From: Cymbomonas tetramitiformis
Lineage: Eukaryota > Chlorophyta > Pyramimonadophyceae > Pyramimonadales > Pyramimonadaceae
Assembly (NCBI GenBank): GCA_001247695.2
Contig: LGRX02033451.1
Coordinates: 1-64,000 of the forward strand
Direction of reading: 5' to 3'
DNA length: 64,000 nucleotides
The notes beneath the pieces were generated by a model. It ran no database searches. It had not been told where the DNA came from and worked only from the letters and a program-made list of their open reading frames with translations. Both the position numbers and the translations under genes were made by a program. This document shows positions 9,184 to 18,285 of the stretch, piece by piece. Each line of letters opens with the position of its first letter. The first letter of the stretch is position 1.

Positions 9184-9675
9184 TTATAGTATTATTATTT
9201 CTTCCCAACCGTCATCGTCATTATCAGATTCATCCATAACATCAAACTCGGGATCGTTATGCACAGCTCGAACAATTAATGCCGTACTAAGGGCATTATG
9301 AATATCGTCCATATCTAAACATTCATACTTTTTATCTTCAACCAAAATATTGTACAACTCATTACAAAATGCAACTTCGTTACAATAATCGACTATATTT
9401 TGAAGTGTTGCTCGTCCATATTGGAAAACCTCCATCATGTGATACTTGTAAGCGGAACACCATTTGTCAACCACAAATCTTCCTTCCAACTCAAAATTAA
9501 GCTCATGTTCTACTTTTTTGGTATACGTGTCTAATGCTTTTTTGAGGTTTTCTTCTTTCAATTCCAATAACACGTCTTCGAAGTGTTCTTTATGTTCTTG
9601 AAATTCCATTGTATGCACCATATTGTAGATCTTCTCTTTAATGTCCAAAGGCAAATGATAAAAAGTATAAACCAT
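9184..9675 (-). CDS. Acidic alpha-helical protein, unknown
   Basis: The 163-residue protein is predicted by eye to be mainly helical, rich in Glu, Lys and Tyr, and ends in a strongly acidic tail (DESDNDDDGWEE). It has no recognised domain. The N-terminus (MVYTFYHLPLDIKEKIYNMV) resembles the short F-box-like openings seen in many giant-virus and PLV proteins, but that is too weak to assign. It is the first gene of the structural cluster after the intergenic GTCTAYG motif at about 9755-9777. Confidence 0.5.
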   Translation of the reverse strand: MVYTFYHLPLDIKEKIYNMVHTMEFQEHKEHFEDVLLELKEENLKKALDTYTKKVEHELNFELEGRFVVDKWCSAYKYHMMEVFQYGRATLQNIVDYCNEVAFCNELYNILVEDKKYECLDMDDIHNALSTALIVRAVHNDPEFDVMDESDNDDDGWEEIIIL

Positions 9676-9749
9676 AGTGGCCTTTGTCTCGATTGTTCTA
9701 CCCTATAAATAAATGGTCTTTATGTGGATTTTTGTAAAAGCTCTTTGGT

Positions 9750-9777
9750 AAAACTATAGACCATAAACCATAGACTA
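9750..9777 (-). promoter_or_regulatory. Intergenic GTCTAYG-family motif
   Basis: On the minus strand this reads as tandem GTCTATG-like heptamers followed by GTTT. The family occurs three times in each inverted repeat and between several internal genes (near 17151, 19262, 20374, 21073 and 21158). Here it lies between the end of the lipase frame and the 163-residue gene. Its function is unknown. Confidence 0.45.
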
Positions 9778-10989
9778 CTATTCATACCGACGTTCAAAAC
9801 TCGTCATTCTATCGGAATCTTTACCACTAATGGCATCGGCTAGGAATCTAGCTTCCGGCGGAGCCGTATCGTACGTCAATTGATAATCTGGGTCTATATC
9901 AATTCCAAAAATGCCATAAGGATTTAGATCTTCACTTACCGCGTTTGAAAAAGTTGACGGTTATGTGTTTCGTCTTGCCATACGAAGACCATGGTCAGCT
10001 GCAAAAGCACCTTGCACGACATCTAAACCAGTGCTCAATACATTCCCTATAGATTTCATAAGATTTAGTTTATTCACTTTATTGTTAGTTGGATATTGAA
10101 AGAACTGCGACAAGCTATGTTGATCAGGCACATACGATGATAACGTTGATTGTCTTTTCTCAGGAAAGTAATGAAATATATTTCTTTGTGAGTTTGCAGG
10201 TTTGTAAAGAGCACCGGCCGTTGTAGAATCTGTGACGGTTCTATGAATGTCATGGCGTCCACCACCAACTTGATGTGATAACGGCGATAAGAAAGGATTA
10301 AATGTAGTACTCTTTAATTTAAACTTATCGGCCACATGTATGGCCTTGGCACCTCCTAGAGAATATCCCATTGGTTCAATGTTGTGATTTGGATATTTCT
10401 GTCTTACTTTATCAAACACATCTTCAGCACGCAAGAATGACGGTCTATTTGATTCTTGGCCACGAAGTACTGACTTGATGTCAGTGACATCCTCGTTTCT
10501 ATACATAGGATTGCTGGATGCCCCATGGTAAGCAACATGCACTCTGTTGGCATCAGGATTGACAAGAACGGCAGCATCATAATTTGATAGCTCCCGATCT
10601 AATGCAAAGTTATTGTTTGGAATCTCGTTGTTGACAAATCGTTGTGCATTGGATATAGTTTGGTCCTCAAACGAATTTGGATAGTACAAATCAGGTTGAT
10701 ATTCTCGTGACCCTAAATATCCAGATGTTTGAACATGTAAAGCTTTTTCTCGGAGTTCTGGTGTGAATTGTTGTTCAATTTCAGAAGGTTGTAAGTTGAC
10801 GCTTTCACGAAATAGTGCATTCATCGTGGGTAATGATGATGATTGTACAAAGTAACCTTTGGATGTCTCGGAAAGTATGGGTTTATCTTCATTTTTGCTT
10901 GTGAAAAAGTTACCAATTGTTTTGAAAGATGCATCCATTGGTCTACAATAAACGTTCGATTGATAGCTTTGATTACAAGGAATATTCAT
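9778..10989 (-). CDS. Lipase-like alpha/beta-hydrolase; in-frame stop before a 60-codon extension
   Basis: The 342-residue open part (9961-10989) has a class-3-lipase-like core: a beta-strand plus oxyanion-type segment VHVAYHGASS at about 150-159 and the nucleophile elbow GYSLGG at 208-213 (S210). The remaining catalytic Asp and His cannot be placed with certainty. Lipases of this type cleave acyl esters and could act on host membranes during entry or egress (inference). After the TAA at 9961-9963 the same frame stays open for 60 more codons to a TAG at 9778. That extension has protein-like composition, including GIFGIDIDPDYQLTYDTAP, and has no ATG of its own until near its end. The TAA is therefore probably a recent nonsense change, a sequence error or a readthrough site. 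Confidence 0.65.
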
Positions 10990-10994
10990 TACTA

Positions 10995-11615
10995 TTAAGT
11001 ATCTTTTTCCTTTTGTTTGTATGGAGATGAAACGTCTTCTCCAGTAACAAAATTAACTACTTTTCGAAAGGGACTTTGTGTTGATTGGGCTCGGGTCCTG
11101 ACACCTTCTGAAGCGAGACCCCCAAAAACTTTTGGATCTTGCATTTCGTGTAATTGCAACGATTCCTGGACTGCGAGTTTCATATTTCTATCCTTTCCAG
11201 TAACCTTTGACGGTCCAGCTTCAGGAGTCTCTGGTAATAGTTGTTTGGATGCTTCTGCGACCATGGCGTTTCGGTCTTCAGCGTCTTTGGCAATACGCAG
11301 CAACGCTTGATTATTGATTTCGTCTTGTGTCATTGTCAGCATTGGATTCATTGTCATCATAGAATTGGGTATGGTTGTATCAATATCACTGCTATAGTCC
11401 TGAATGTCTCTCACTAATGGCTCCGTTCTTATGATTGAATCTCTCAAACTATTGTAGAATACCGCACTGTTTTGACTCGGCATCGTTATCACGTAGTTGT
11501 TTTTAGCGAGTTTACCATATCCTCGGAACAGAGTGTCGGAACTTGAGCCATTGGCAACTCCCATCATTTTCATACAATTACGTCGTCCGACCTCATCGGT
11601 CAATATTGTTCTCAT
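10995..11615 (-). CDS. Virion-block protein of unknown function
   Basis: The 206-residue protein is not recognised. It is Met/Ser/Asn-rich in the middle with a basic C-terminal half. It ends 5 bp before the lipase-like gene and starts 6 bp after the integrase stop, a tightly packed arrangement that suggests joint expression. TAATATATA immediately precedes the ATG. There is no membrane segment or catalytic motif. Confidence 0.5.
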   Translation of the reverse strand: MRTILTDEVGRRNCMKMMGVANGSSSDTLFRGYGKLAKNNYVITMPSQNSAVFYNSLRDSIIRTEPLVRDIQDYSSDIDTTIPNSMMTMNPMLTMTQDEINNQALLRIAKDAEDRNAMVAEASKQLLPETPEAGPSKVTGKDRNMKLAVQESLQLHEMQDPKVFGGLASEGVRTRAQSTQSPFRKVVNFVTGEDVSSPYKQKEKDT

Positions 11616-11621
11616 TATATA

Positions 11622-12941
11622 TTAACGGTTTCTTTTTTTCAACAGTTTAATTTCAGGGTCAGGTATATCAACGAACTCATCCTCTTCCGATTTGTCATAG
11701 AATATCAACTGATACTTACGTTTACTTTTCCTTGATCGATTGAGCTTAAGATATCCTTTCAAAGTCTTTTGATAATTTGACGATTTCTTATCGCTAATGA
11801 ACACATTAACTTCATAATCATCATAGTTCCTGGGTGTCTTGGAAGCGGTATTGCCTTCTATACCCTCTTTCTTCAACGCACGCTCAGATTTTGCGGCCTG
11901 CTTGTTTTCACTGTCAGTCTTGGTCCCACGAGTTTCTTTGGATGGTTTGGAAACAGGTCCTTGAACCTCTTTCAGTTCTCTTGGTTTGTATTGTCGGCTT
12001 AAGGTATCACCGTCACCGTCCTCTATCACGAAAGACAAACCCTTTCTACTTCTAATTTTGTACACCTGCGTAGACCATGTTTGACTCTCTTTATCAAATG
12101 TCTTCTTAGTCACACGTAATCTCACTCGATCGCCTGGCTTAATGTCCAATTTCTGCAAGAGTTTGGCAGTCTTATTTCTCTTCAATAATACATTTCGAAG
12201 GATGGTAGCTTCGGTCATATCATTAGGTGGAGTCTCGTTAATATTCCCTTGATTTACCGTTTCATTGTAATTTTCGACTATAGAATCTAAATAGTCAACC
12301 CAATTAGATTTACCGGTTCTAGCTTCGTTGAATTTAAATCTCCGTTTCAATGTTTTGTTAAACCGCTCGATTTTCCCTTGACGAGAGTGGTCCTCAGCTT
12401 GAGATGTGTAATGTTTGATACCTTTCTCTTTCAACAATGCCTGGACTTTTTTGTTTGTAAACTCAGAGCCAAGATCGGTTGTAAGAGTATCCATTTTGGT
12501 TTCGCTTATTAATCGTCTCATGGCAGACACAATGCCCTCCACATCTTCCTGTCTTTTATTGTTTTTATCTCTGACAGTCTTGGATTTCAAAGCAATCGCG
12601 TAGGCCTTATTACTATTGATATTGATTCCTGTCAGAATTACGGCGTAACCTTTGTTTACCGACTTATCTCGAGGTATGAACGCGAGGTCGGCTTGGATAG
12701 AAACCTTGTCAGCGGGTCCATAGATCGGAAAGTAATCTTTACGATTTATCCTTTTAGGCTGTGATAAAACTTGTGATGTCTCAGTCTTGAAAATAGCAGC
12801 CTTGACCTGAGATTCTGTGACCTTGTAACCTTGTGCCTTAAGCTTCTTGGTAAATGCATTGGCACTACTTAAACCAAAAGACGGGTCAAGATACAGTTCT
12901 TGCAATCTACTTTCAGAAATGGGTTTTGAAGTACTGCTCAT
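11622..12941 (-). CDS. INT: rve-family (retroviral-type) integrase
   Basis: The 439-residue DDE integrase inserts the viral DNA and makes the 6-bp target duplication seen at its borders. The catalytic triad is visible as D85 (in IQADLAFI), D156 (in LTTDLGSEF) and E192 (in QGKIERFNKTLKRR), giving the D,D(35)E spacing typical of retrovirus, LTR-retrotransposon and Polinton integrases. The first 70 residues hold a helical DNA-binding region. Residues of about 260-310 form an SH3-like basic segment (KPGDRVRLRV). The lysine-rich linker is followed by a C-terminal module (about 370-439) of chromodomain-like composition, which in Polintons can guide integration; that last part is inferred. It lies between the polymerase and the 206-residue gene. 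Confidence 0.9.
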   Translation of the reverse strand: MSSTSKPISESRLQELYLDPSFGLSSANAFTKKLKAQGYKVTESQVKAAIFKTETSQVLSQPKRINRKDYFPIYGPADKVSIQADLAFIPRDKSVNKGYAVILTGININSNKAYAIALKSKTVRDKNNKRQEDVEGIVSAMRRLISETKMDTLTTDLGSEFTNKKVQALLKEKGIKHYTSQAEDHSRQGKIERFNKTLKRRFKFNEARTGKSNWVDYLDSIVENYNETVNQGNINETPPNDMTEATILRNVLLKRNKTAKLLQKLDIKPGDRVRLRVTKKTFDKESQTWSTQVYKIRSRKGLSFVIEDGDGDTLSRQYKPRELKEVQGPVSKPSKETRGTKTDSENKQAAKSERALKKEGIEGNTASKTPRNYDDYEVNVFISDKKSSNYQKTLKGYLKLNRSRKSKRKYQLIFYDKSEEDEFVDIPDPEIKLLKKRNR

Positions 12942-12961
12942 CTATACAATTGTCGTATCTT

Positions 12962-15900
12962 TTATCCTAAAGGTACAATAACATAATCATCGATTTGTTC
13001 TCCTTTATCATAAGGCGTGTAGCTAAATGTTTTGGACTGAATTCTAGTTTCTAAGCCTAGTGACTTGCTTTGATGCCTTATGACCCTTTCTTTGATGGAC
13101 ACTGGCCGTGTGTTTGTTCCGATCACCATATCTCTCATTACATCATGATTGATATTTTGCCGCCTTTCAGGGTTGATAGGAAAGCCACTCAATGTACTAG
13201 ATGTGTATCCATCTTCGAATTTTATACTATACGACTTGTCATTGGTCGCTACAAATTCTATACATTTTCCATGCTTTACTTCCAGTTTTTTCAATTCACA
13301 TTTACACATTCCAAACCATGGTCCCATGATCTTGTCGCCATGATATACATAATAGTTTTCGGGCGTTTCTTTGTAAGTAACGGAGTCAGTATCCATATAT
13401 AACACATTTTCAAAGCCCACCGCCTTTAACAAAGAGTACAACTTTAGTCGCCCATATCCCGTAATGAATGCAGCAAGTGCTTCATTTGTCGAAAATCTTG
13501 TATCGTTGTATACATTTGAATTCTCCGTAAAGTTCATTAATACCATTTCCTCTCCTTCATTTCCTACAAACTCGTACTTGCAATCATACCGTTTGTTACT
13601 AATCGTGTTGTAAAATTCTCCGGGTTTATCAATAACCTTCGTCCTTGGTTTGTTTTGTCGTTCACCGAGTTTCCCCCCTAAAGCGACAAGCATCATCTTG
13701 CTGACTTTATACATGCCTGGATTGTCTTTGATGTTGGACTTATCGAGAGTCACTTGTTCGTGTTCTTGAAATTGTTGAACTCGATGCTCTAATTCTTCAT
13801 CGGTTGGTTCTTTGAGTTCCCCGCTTTCGTCATATACATCAATGCCACTTGATTCTGCCTTCAATTTCATGAATGTGTCAATGTAACCCTTAAAGATATT
13901 GCGAGACGTGTTTTCCCAATGTGCTACTTCGTAGATCTCTTCTATAACGTATCCCATATTGATGGCTTCGTTGACTTCCGGAGTAATCCATGTGCCGATC
14001 ATCGGGTACTTTGGAAATACCAACTTATCAATTTTTGGGTCTCTATACGGCAGCACACCAATGAGTATGTCCTTGGGTGGTCGTATCTTGCATTTAATAA
14101 TGCCAAAGAAGTCGTTGATATCGGTGCTTGTAAACTTTCTGATAATCTTTGGATGACCCTCGGGAAACAATTTATATTTCATAACATAAGGGTACTCTGA
14201 ATTGACATCTATCTTTCTTATGTGCACATCGGTAGACGGTGAAAAGTATGTTCGTACGATCTGAACCCGACCCCCGTGGTAAGCATCTCGATATACAAGT
14301 GGTGAAAGATGCTTTTGCCGTTCTAGAAATATGTTTCCTCTGTCCGTCTGTTTGAGTTTCGCCACTTGCTTATCCCAATCACTTTCCCATATGAAGGTAA
14401 TATTGTACCCGGCACTTTGTAAGTGTCTAATCTCATTTATAGTTTTTTTATTCACTCTTTCAAATGTCAAGCCCGAGTGTCGACCACTTTCATATTGAAT
14501 GTCGCCTTTGTGAAACACATTCAAATTTCCATGAAACCAATCTCCCAAAAACATAAACACATCTTTGTCTGTTTCGAACCGTCGACCATCGACTGATATA
14601 CCTAAGTCCTTCAATTTGTAATTTCGATTACCATCCAGGTCACGGTACATTAGAATTCCCTCTTCATTTTCCAAGTAATCGAGCCATTGATTCTCTTTCA
14701 TTGATGTGTTTTTGGTTTTTGGAGCACACGAGCTGAGGATGGCTACCGTTCTTTCGGGCATATATTTGTTTCTCCACATATTGATAGCCATCTGGGGTTC
14801 CGTAAGATAGCTAAATGGATCGAAGTCATTAGAACTAATGTCTAAAAAGATCTCTCTGAATTTTGTCACTGCTTGTCTTAGAATTGCCACATTGGAAGTT
14901 CCGTGTTCGACCTTAAAACCATATGTCGATGGCAATTTGTATACCGGTTCTGTCATGAATAAGTTGGAATCAATAAATCGTATACTCTTTATGTTCATGC
15001 ACATTATATCAGCCCCTGTGTATAATACACTACCCGGTGCTCTTTTGAGCACATTAATGAAATGTTCAAACAAAATTCTGAAGTGCTCTTGTGCACCTCT
15101 ATGAGCTATGAACGTGCATTTCTTGTGTTCACATGCCCAATCTGCAAAGTCTTTGATATTCTTGTGATATGTTGGTGTGCTATCATTCAAGTATTGGCTT
15201 TCGACACGAGTAACAACTAATTTGTTGCTCTCATCTGCGGTGAGTTCAAAATCAAAGCAAATGATAGTCTCCGGTGATAGAATTGGTCTTGGTTCGACCT
15301 TTGTCATGTAGCACTTGTGTTCATAAAGATCGCACACTTGATTGCAATTTAAACAAGCACGGTAGCCACAACGATGTTCTTCGCGAGGATCGAACAATGT
15401 GTCACATGTCGTGCATTTGTGTATCCTTGAACATGTCACCAACTTTTTATGCAGGTTATAACAATTTTCATTCATAAACTTTCGATTGCAATCGGTGCAA
15501 TAATGCCAACATTTATTCCCTTTGCGGTCACGTTCTGCTTTGTCGGCAAATATGCAGGTTTTCGACTTGCATTGTGTGCAATGTGGCTGATATTTATAAC
15601 AATGGAAAGCCTCGATGTTTGTGATGGGGTCATAATGATGGTCATACAAAACAAGATGAAACGAGTCATGATAGCTAGTATACTCGTTTGTTTCGGTGAA
15701 GTAAGGTGGATAGTATTGCGGGTTATGACCACCCAATGCTTCGCTCATTCCCCAAACATATATATTTCGTTTATAGTGTTTTTCTAACACATGGATTTCG
15801 GTAATCAAGATACCTTCATCCTTCAATTTGTTCGGAAACAAAGTATTCCTTAATTGGTTGGTATGTTTTGTAAGACTTCCTTTATCGTGCTTAGCATCTT

Positions 15901-16759
15901 GCTTTAATTGTTTCCATCTCGACTCAAGTTGTTTGTTACTTATTGTTTTGTTATTGACCATCTCCTTTAATTTGCGATGTCTATCTAACAGCTCAAGAGA
16001 CATTATGCCACAATTAGTTTTCGACTTTACCTCCACTGAACATTGTTTGTTGTTCCGCAATTCTTCAATGTTTTTTGGAGCTGGGTTACAATTGGAGCCT
16101 TTGCCTTCCGGAGCTCTTGCGACATAATGATCGACTTCTACATCTTTTACATAATCAGCCGCCTTTTTAGTAGAACTTTCACCCTTAGGACTTTGCAACA
16201 TTTCATTAAACTCTTTCAGCACTTGTAAACGGTTTGACCCCTTAACCCATTTGCTGGTCGTGTCATCCTCGAAAACAGCCCTCATTGCGATTTGCTCTAA
16301 CGCTCCAAACTTTGCATCATGTGTTGGCAACCAAAAATTCAGACTATTGCCTTTATCTTCTCCTTTTCCAAGGCCTGCACCTTTCGACAAAAAAACATCA
16401 AATGGAACTCTCAGTTTCTCTACATCGGTGTTGTGAATTTTAATATGTTTCTTCGAACCATCCACCTTATACTTGTCGATTAGAGCTTGTCGTTGTGTTT
16501 CTTTGCCGGGCAATTTCCCCTCCTTTATCCATTGTTTTCTTGTTACTTTTTCGACTTTCACCTTGGACTTCCGATAGGCCTTCTTGTATTCATTGATAGC
16601 TTTCAATCGGTCTTCAGGATTCAGATTTCTTTTCTCTAAGGCATCCCAATCAGTTGTCGAAAGTTTATGTCTAAGCTCCGATTTGGATTTGGATTTTGGT
16701 GGCATACTTATATTAGCGTTAGATTTTATTTTTGCACTTGCGTCGACCGAACTTTCCAT
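12962..16759 (-). CDS. pPolB: Protein-primed family B DNA polymerase
   Basis: The 1265-residue polymerase has the expected motifs in order. These are the exonuclease motif FDFELT near residue 500, a second metal-site region around 580-600, Pol motif A (DVNSEYPYV) near 850, motif B (a TNEALAAFITGYGRLKLYS helix) near 1100, motif C (YMDTDS) near 1122, and a KSYSIKF-type KxY motif after it. Before the exonuclease lies a large Cys/His-rich region (about 385-480) with several CxxC pairs, seen in Polinton polymerases. The N-terminal 60 residues are Lys/Ser-rich. Protein-primed polymerases replicate linear genomes from their ends, fitting the terminal inverted repeats. The priming residue and any terminal-protein domain are not identified. 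The frame is intact. Confidence 0.93.
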   Translation of the reverse strand: MESSVDASAKIKSNANISMPPKSKSKSELRHKLSTTDWDALEKRNLNPEDRLKAINEYKKAYRKSKVKVEKVTRKQWIKEGKLPGKETQRQALIDKYKVDGSKKHIKIHNTDVEKLRVPFDVFLSKGAGLGKGEDKGNSLNFWLPTHDAKFGALEQIAMRAVFEDDTTSKWVKGSNRLQVLKEFNEMLQSPKGESSTKKAADYVKDVEVDHYVARAPEGKGSNCNPAPKNIEELRNNKQCSVEVKSKTNCGIMSLELLDRHRKLKEMVNNKTISNKQLESRWKQLKQDAKHDKGSLTKHTNQLRNTLFPNKLKDEGILITEIHVLEKHYKRNIYVWGMSEALGGHNPQYYPPYFTETNEYTSYHDSFHLVLYDHHYDPITNIEAFHCYKYQPHCTQCKSKTCIFADKAERDRKGNKCWHYCTDCNRKFMNENCYNLHKKLVTCSRIHKCTTCDTLFDPREEHRCGYRACLNCNQVCDLYEHKCYMTKVEPRPILSPETIICFDFELTADESNKLVVTRVESQYLNDSTPTYHKNIKDFADWACEHKKCTFIAHRGAQEHFRILFEHFINVLKRAPGSVLYTGADIMCMNIKSIRFIDSNLFMTEPVYKLPSTYGFKVEHGTSNVAILRQAVTKFREIFLDISSNDFDPFSYLTEPQMAINMWRNKYMPERTVAILSSCAPKTKNTSMKENQWLDYLENEEGILMYRDLDGNRNYKLKDLGISVDGRRFETDKDVFMFLGDWFHGNLNVFHKGDIQYESGRHSGLTFERVNKKTINEIRHLQSAGYNITFIWESDWDKQVAKLKQTDRGNIFLERQKHLSPLVYRDAYHGGRVQIVRTYFSPSTDVHIRKIDVNSEYPYVMKYKLFPEGHPKIIRKFTSTDINDFFGIIKCKIRPPKDILIGVLPYRDPKIDKLVFPKYPMIGTWITPEVNEAINMGYVIEEIYEVAHWENTSRNIFKGYIDTFMKLKAESSGIDVYDESGELKEPTDEELEHRVQQFQEHEQVTLDKSNIKDNPGMYKVSKMMLVALGGKLGERQNKPRTKVIDKPGEFYNTISNKRYDCKYEFVGNEGEEMVLMNFTENSNVYNDTRFSTNEALAAFITGYGRLKLYSLLKAVGFENVLYMDTDSVTYKETPENYYVYHGDKIMGPWFGMCKCELKKLEVKHGKCIEFVATNDKSYSIKFEDGYTSSTLSGFPINPERRQNINHDVMRDMVIGTNTRPVSIKERVIRHQSKSLGLETRIQSKTFSYTPYDKGEQIDDYVIVPLG

Positions 16760-16783
16760 TCATATATCTAACTAAAAATGGCT

Positions 16784-17074
16784 TTAAGTGGATTTTTGCA
16801 TATACTTCTGGTGTGCCAACACATATGCATCGATGTTGTCAGGAAACTTCACACACATATCATGAACCAAGTTAAGAACGTCGATTGGTTTGATTTCGTA
16901 TTTCTCTAAGGTGTTGTGTGTGACATTTTTACCTTGAAGGATCTTACGAAGTACTTGCTTTCGTTGAATGTGATGCCGATTTTTTTCGTAATGGATTTTG
17001 TAATCCCGTCGGTTTGATTCATCGGGCTTCTTGTAATATACGTTCCCGTTAATAGACTCAACCTTAAGCAACAT
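16784..17074 (-). CDS. Small basic protein, unknown
   Basis: The 96-residue basic protein, rich in Lys, His, Asn and Tyr, is predicted by eye to be helical in its second half. It has no recognised domain. It starts upstream of the polymerase (25 bp gap) and could be co-expressed with it. A TATATATTATAG element lies shortly before the ATG. A terminal-protein or DNA-binding role would fit the position next to the protein-primed polymerase, but nothing in the sequence demonstrates it. Confidence 0.5.
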   Translation of the reverse strand: MLLKVESINGNVYYKKPDESNRRDYKIHYEKNRHHIQRKQVLRKILQGKNVTHNTLEKYEIKPIDVLNLVHDMCVKFPDNIDAYVLAHQKYMQKST

Positions 17075-17139
17075 TTCAAATGTGTCTATAATATATAACG
17101 AAGTAATTCTTTAAATTAAACGTTACTACCGCGTGTGCA

Positions 17140-17180
17140 TTTAGGTCGGAGGTCTATGGTCTATGGTTTGTAGGAAAAGT
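17140..17180 (+). promoter_or_regulatory. Intergenic GTCTAYG-family motif
   Basis: Tandem GTCTATG heptamers followed by GTTTGTAGG and AAAAGTATT. It is the same architecture as copies in the inverted repeats and near 19262 and 20374. It lies in the 191-bp gap between two minus-strand genes. Its function is unknown. Confidence 0.45.
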
Positions 17181-17265
17181 ATTACTTACATTTTGATTTG
17201 TGTCATTCTTTAGAGCAATAATATACATTTTCACATCTTGCACATTTTTTAGCTTCCGATACAAT

Positions 17266-17700
17266 TTATATTTTTGTGACATCATCGCGACTTTTCTTTT
17301 GTTTTTTCATTTTGATACGTTTTTCAATATTATCAATAGCTTTACGATAAGTACCAACACCGGTGAATTCTTCCGTAGGTCGTTGAAATACTGAGTCACC
17401 GCTGATTGTACCAATACTGCTTTTGTCTAACGGTGCTACCATGATAGGTGCTATCCTACGAGGTTTAGGTGGGAGAGCGGGGTCTTTGATGGGCTGTTGA
17501 TAAACTGGTTGGCCGCTTAGAGTTCCATGGTCTAAGGCGGTTCTACTTTTGTTTGATGTCTTCTTAACAACCGGACGACCTCGTAAGCTTTTAAGCTTTT
17601 CACCTTGTGTCATCTTACCGGGTCTCTTTTTTATTCCGTGTTCGGCTCTATACTCTTGTGCACATTGCTTTAGTTTTGTGATCCAAGCCTCCTTGGTCAT
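17266..17700 (-). CDS. Small basic protein, possible DNA-binding or core protein
   Basis: The 144-residue protein is strongly basic at both ends (GIKKRPGK near residue 22, RIKMKKQKKSR near the C-terminus) and Pro-rich in the middle (DPALPPKPRRIAP). Two related segments (TLSGQPVYQQP and TISGDSVFQRP) suggest an internal duplication. No known domain is recognised. It heads the minus-strand block, facing the plus-strand block across a 109-bp AT-rich gap that probably holds divergent promoters. A genome-condensing core-protein role is possible by composition only. Confidence 0.5.
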   Translation of the reverse strand: MTKEAWITKLKQCAQEYRAEHGIKKRPGKMTQGEKLKSLRGRPVVKKTSNKSRTALDHGTLSGQPVYQQPIKDPALPPKPRRIAPIMVAPLDKSSIGTISGDSVFQRPTEEFTGVGTYRKAIDNIEKRIKMKKQKKSRDDVTKI

Positions 17701-17809
17701 TGTTACTTTGTCATAAAGTGAGATTTTATTTTACTATATCGATTTCTATTTATGACAACTTAAGTCAGATCAAGAAATTTATTTCCTTAGGGTATCTTAT
17801 AATTACTTA
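17701..17809. promoter_or_regulatory. Divergent intergenic region between the two PLV gene blocks
   Basis: This AT-rich gap separates the minus-strand structural/replication block from the plus-strand block beginning at 17810. Both genes start from it, so it must hold promoters for both directions. TTATTTTACTATATCG and TATCTTATAATTAC are TATA-like candidates. Confidence 0.4.
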
Positions 17810-18280
17810 ATGGCTGTTAAGGGACAGAAGATCGAAGACCCCGTTGTTCTTGAAAGATTAACAAAAATGAGAGAGAAAGCTATCGAAGTGAGACGCAAAA
17901 AGGCTCAAGAGAAACAAGATATTAAGATGGCTGAGCAGCTTAAGGAGAAAGAGAAAGTGACCGAAGCCCAAGAAAAGATCAAACAAGCTACCTCAAAGCG
18001 TACACCAACTGAACCTGAAGATCACGAGCCTGAAGTTAACGAGGAACCCGAGAAAGTGTACGTGAAGAAGCCAAAAGCAACACCTAAGAAGAAACCCAAA
18101 AAGCAAGTTGTCATTGTTGAATCTGATAGTTCATCTAGTGAAGATGAAGAGCCCGAAGTGATCGTACGTAAGTCTACGAGACGTAAGCAAAGCAAATCTG
18201 AATCACCACCGAAACATAAGGCTGCCGATGATGACCGGACATATGATAAAGCTTACAACAGTCTATTTCTCAACTTATGA
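17810..18280 (+). CDS. Highly charged protein with an acidic serine patch
   Basis: The 156-residue protein has a Lys/Glu-rich N-terminal half, likely a long helix or coiled coil (about 10-65). A proline/lysine region follows (about 80-100), then an acidic serine run (ESDSSSSEDEE, about 104-114) that looks like casein-kinase-2 sites, and a basic segment (RKSTRRKQSK) that could serve as a nuclear localisation signal. It ends five bases before the ATG of the packaging ATPase, suggesting a shared transcript. Function unknown; a scaffold or nucleic-acid-binding role fits the composition. Confidence 0.5.
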   Translation: MAVKGQKIEDPVVLERLTKMREKAIEVRRKKAQEKQDIKMAEQLKEKEKVTEAQEKIKQATSKRTPTEPEDHEPEVNEEPEKVYVKKPKATPKKKPKKQVVIVESDSSSSEDEEPEVIVRKSTRRKQSKSESPPKHKAADDDRTYDKAYNSLFLNL

Positions 18281-18285
18281 TATAG

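Noticed and set aside
5719..9963. Alternative genetic code (TAA read as Gln), suggested by two in-frame TAA codons
   Set aside because: The other PLV frames, up to 1265 codons, have no internal TAA or TAG and end normally at stop codons, so recoding is not supported.
2578..17700. Search for an adenovirus-like cysteine protease among the unknown proteins
   Set aside because: No His...Asp/Glu...Cys arrangement of that family could be recognised by eye; remote homology is not excluded.
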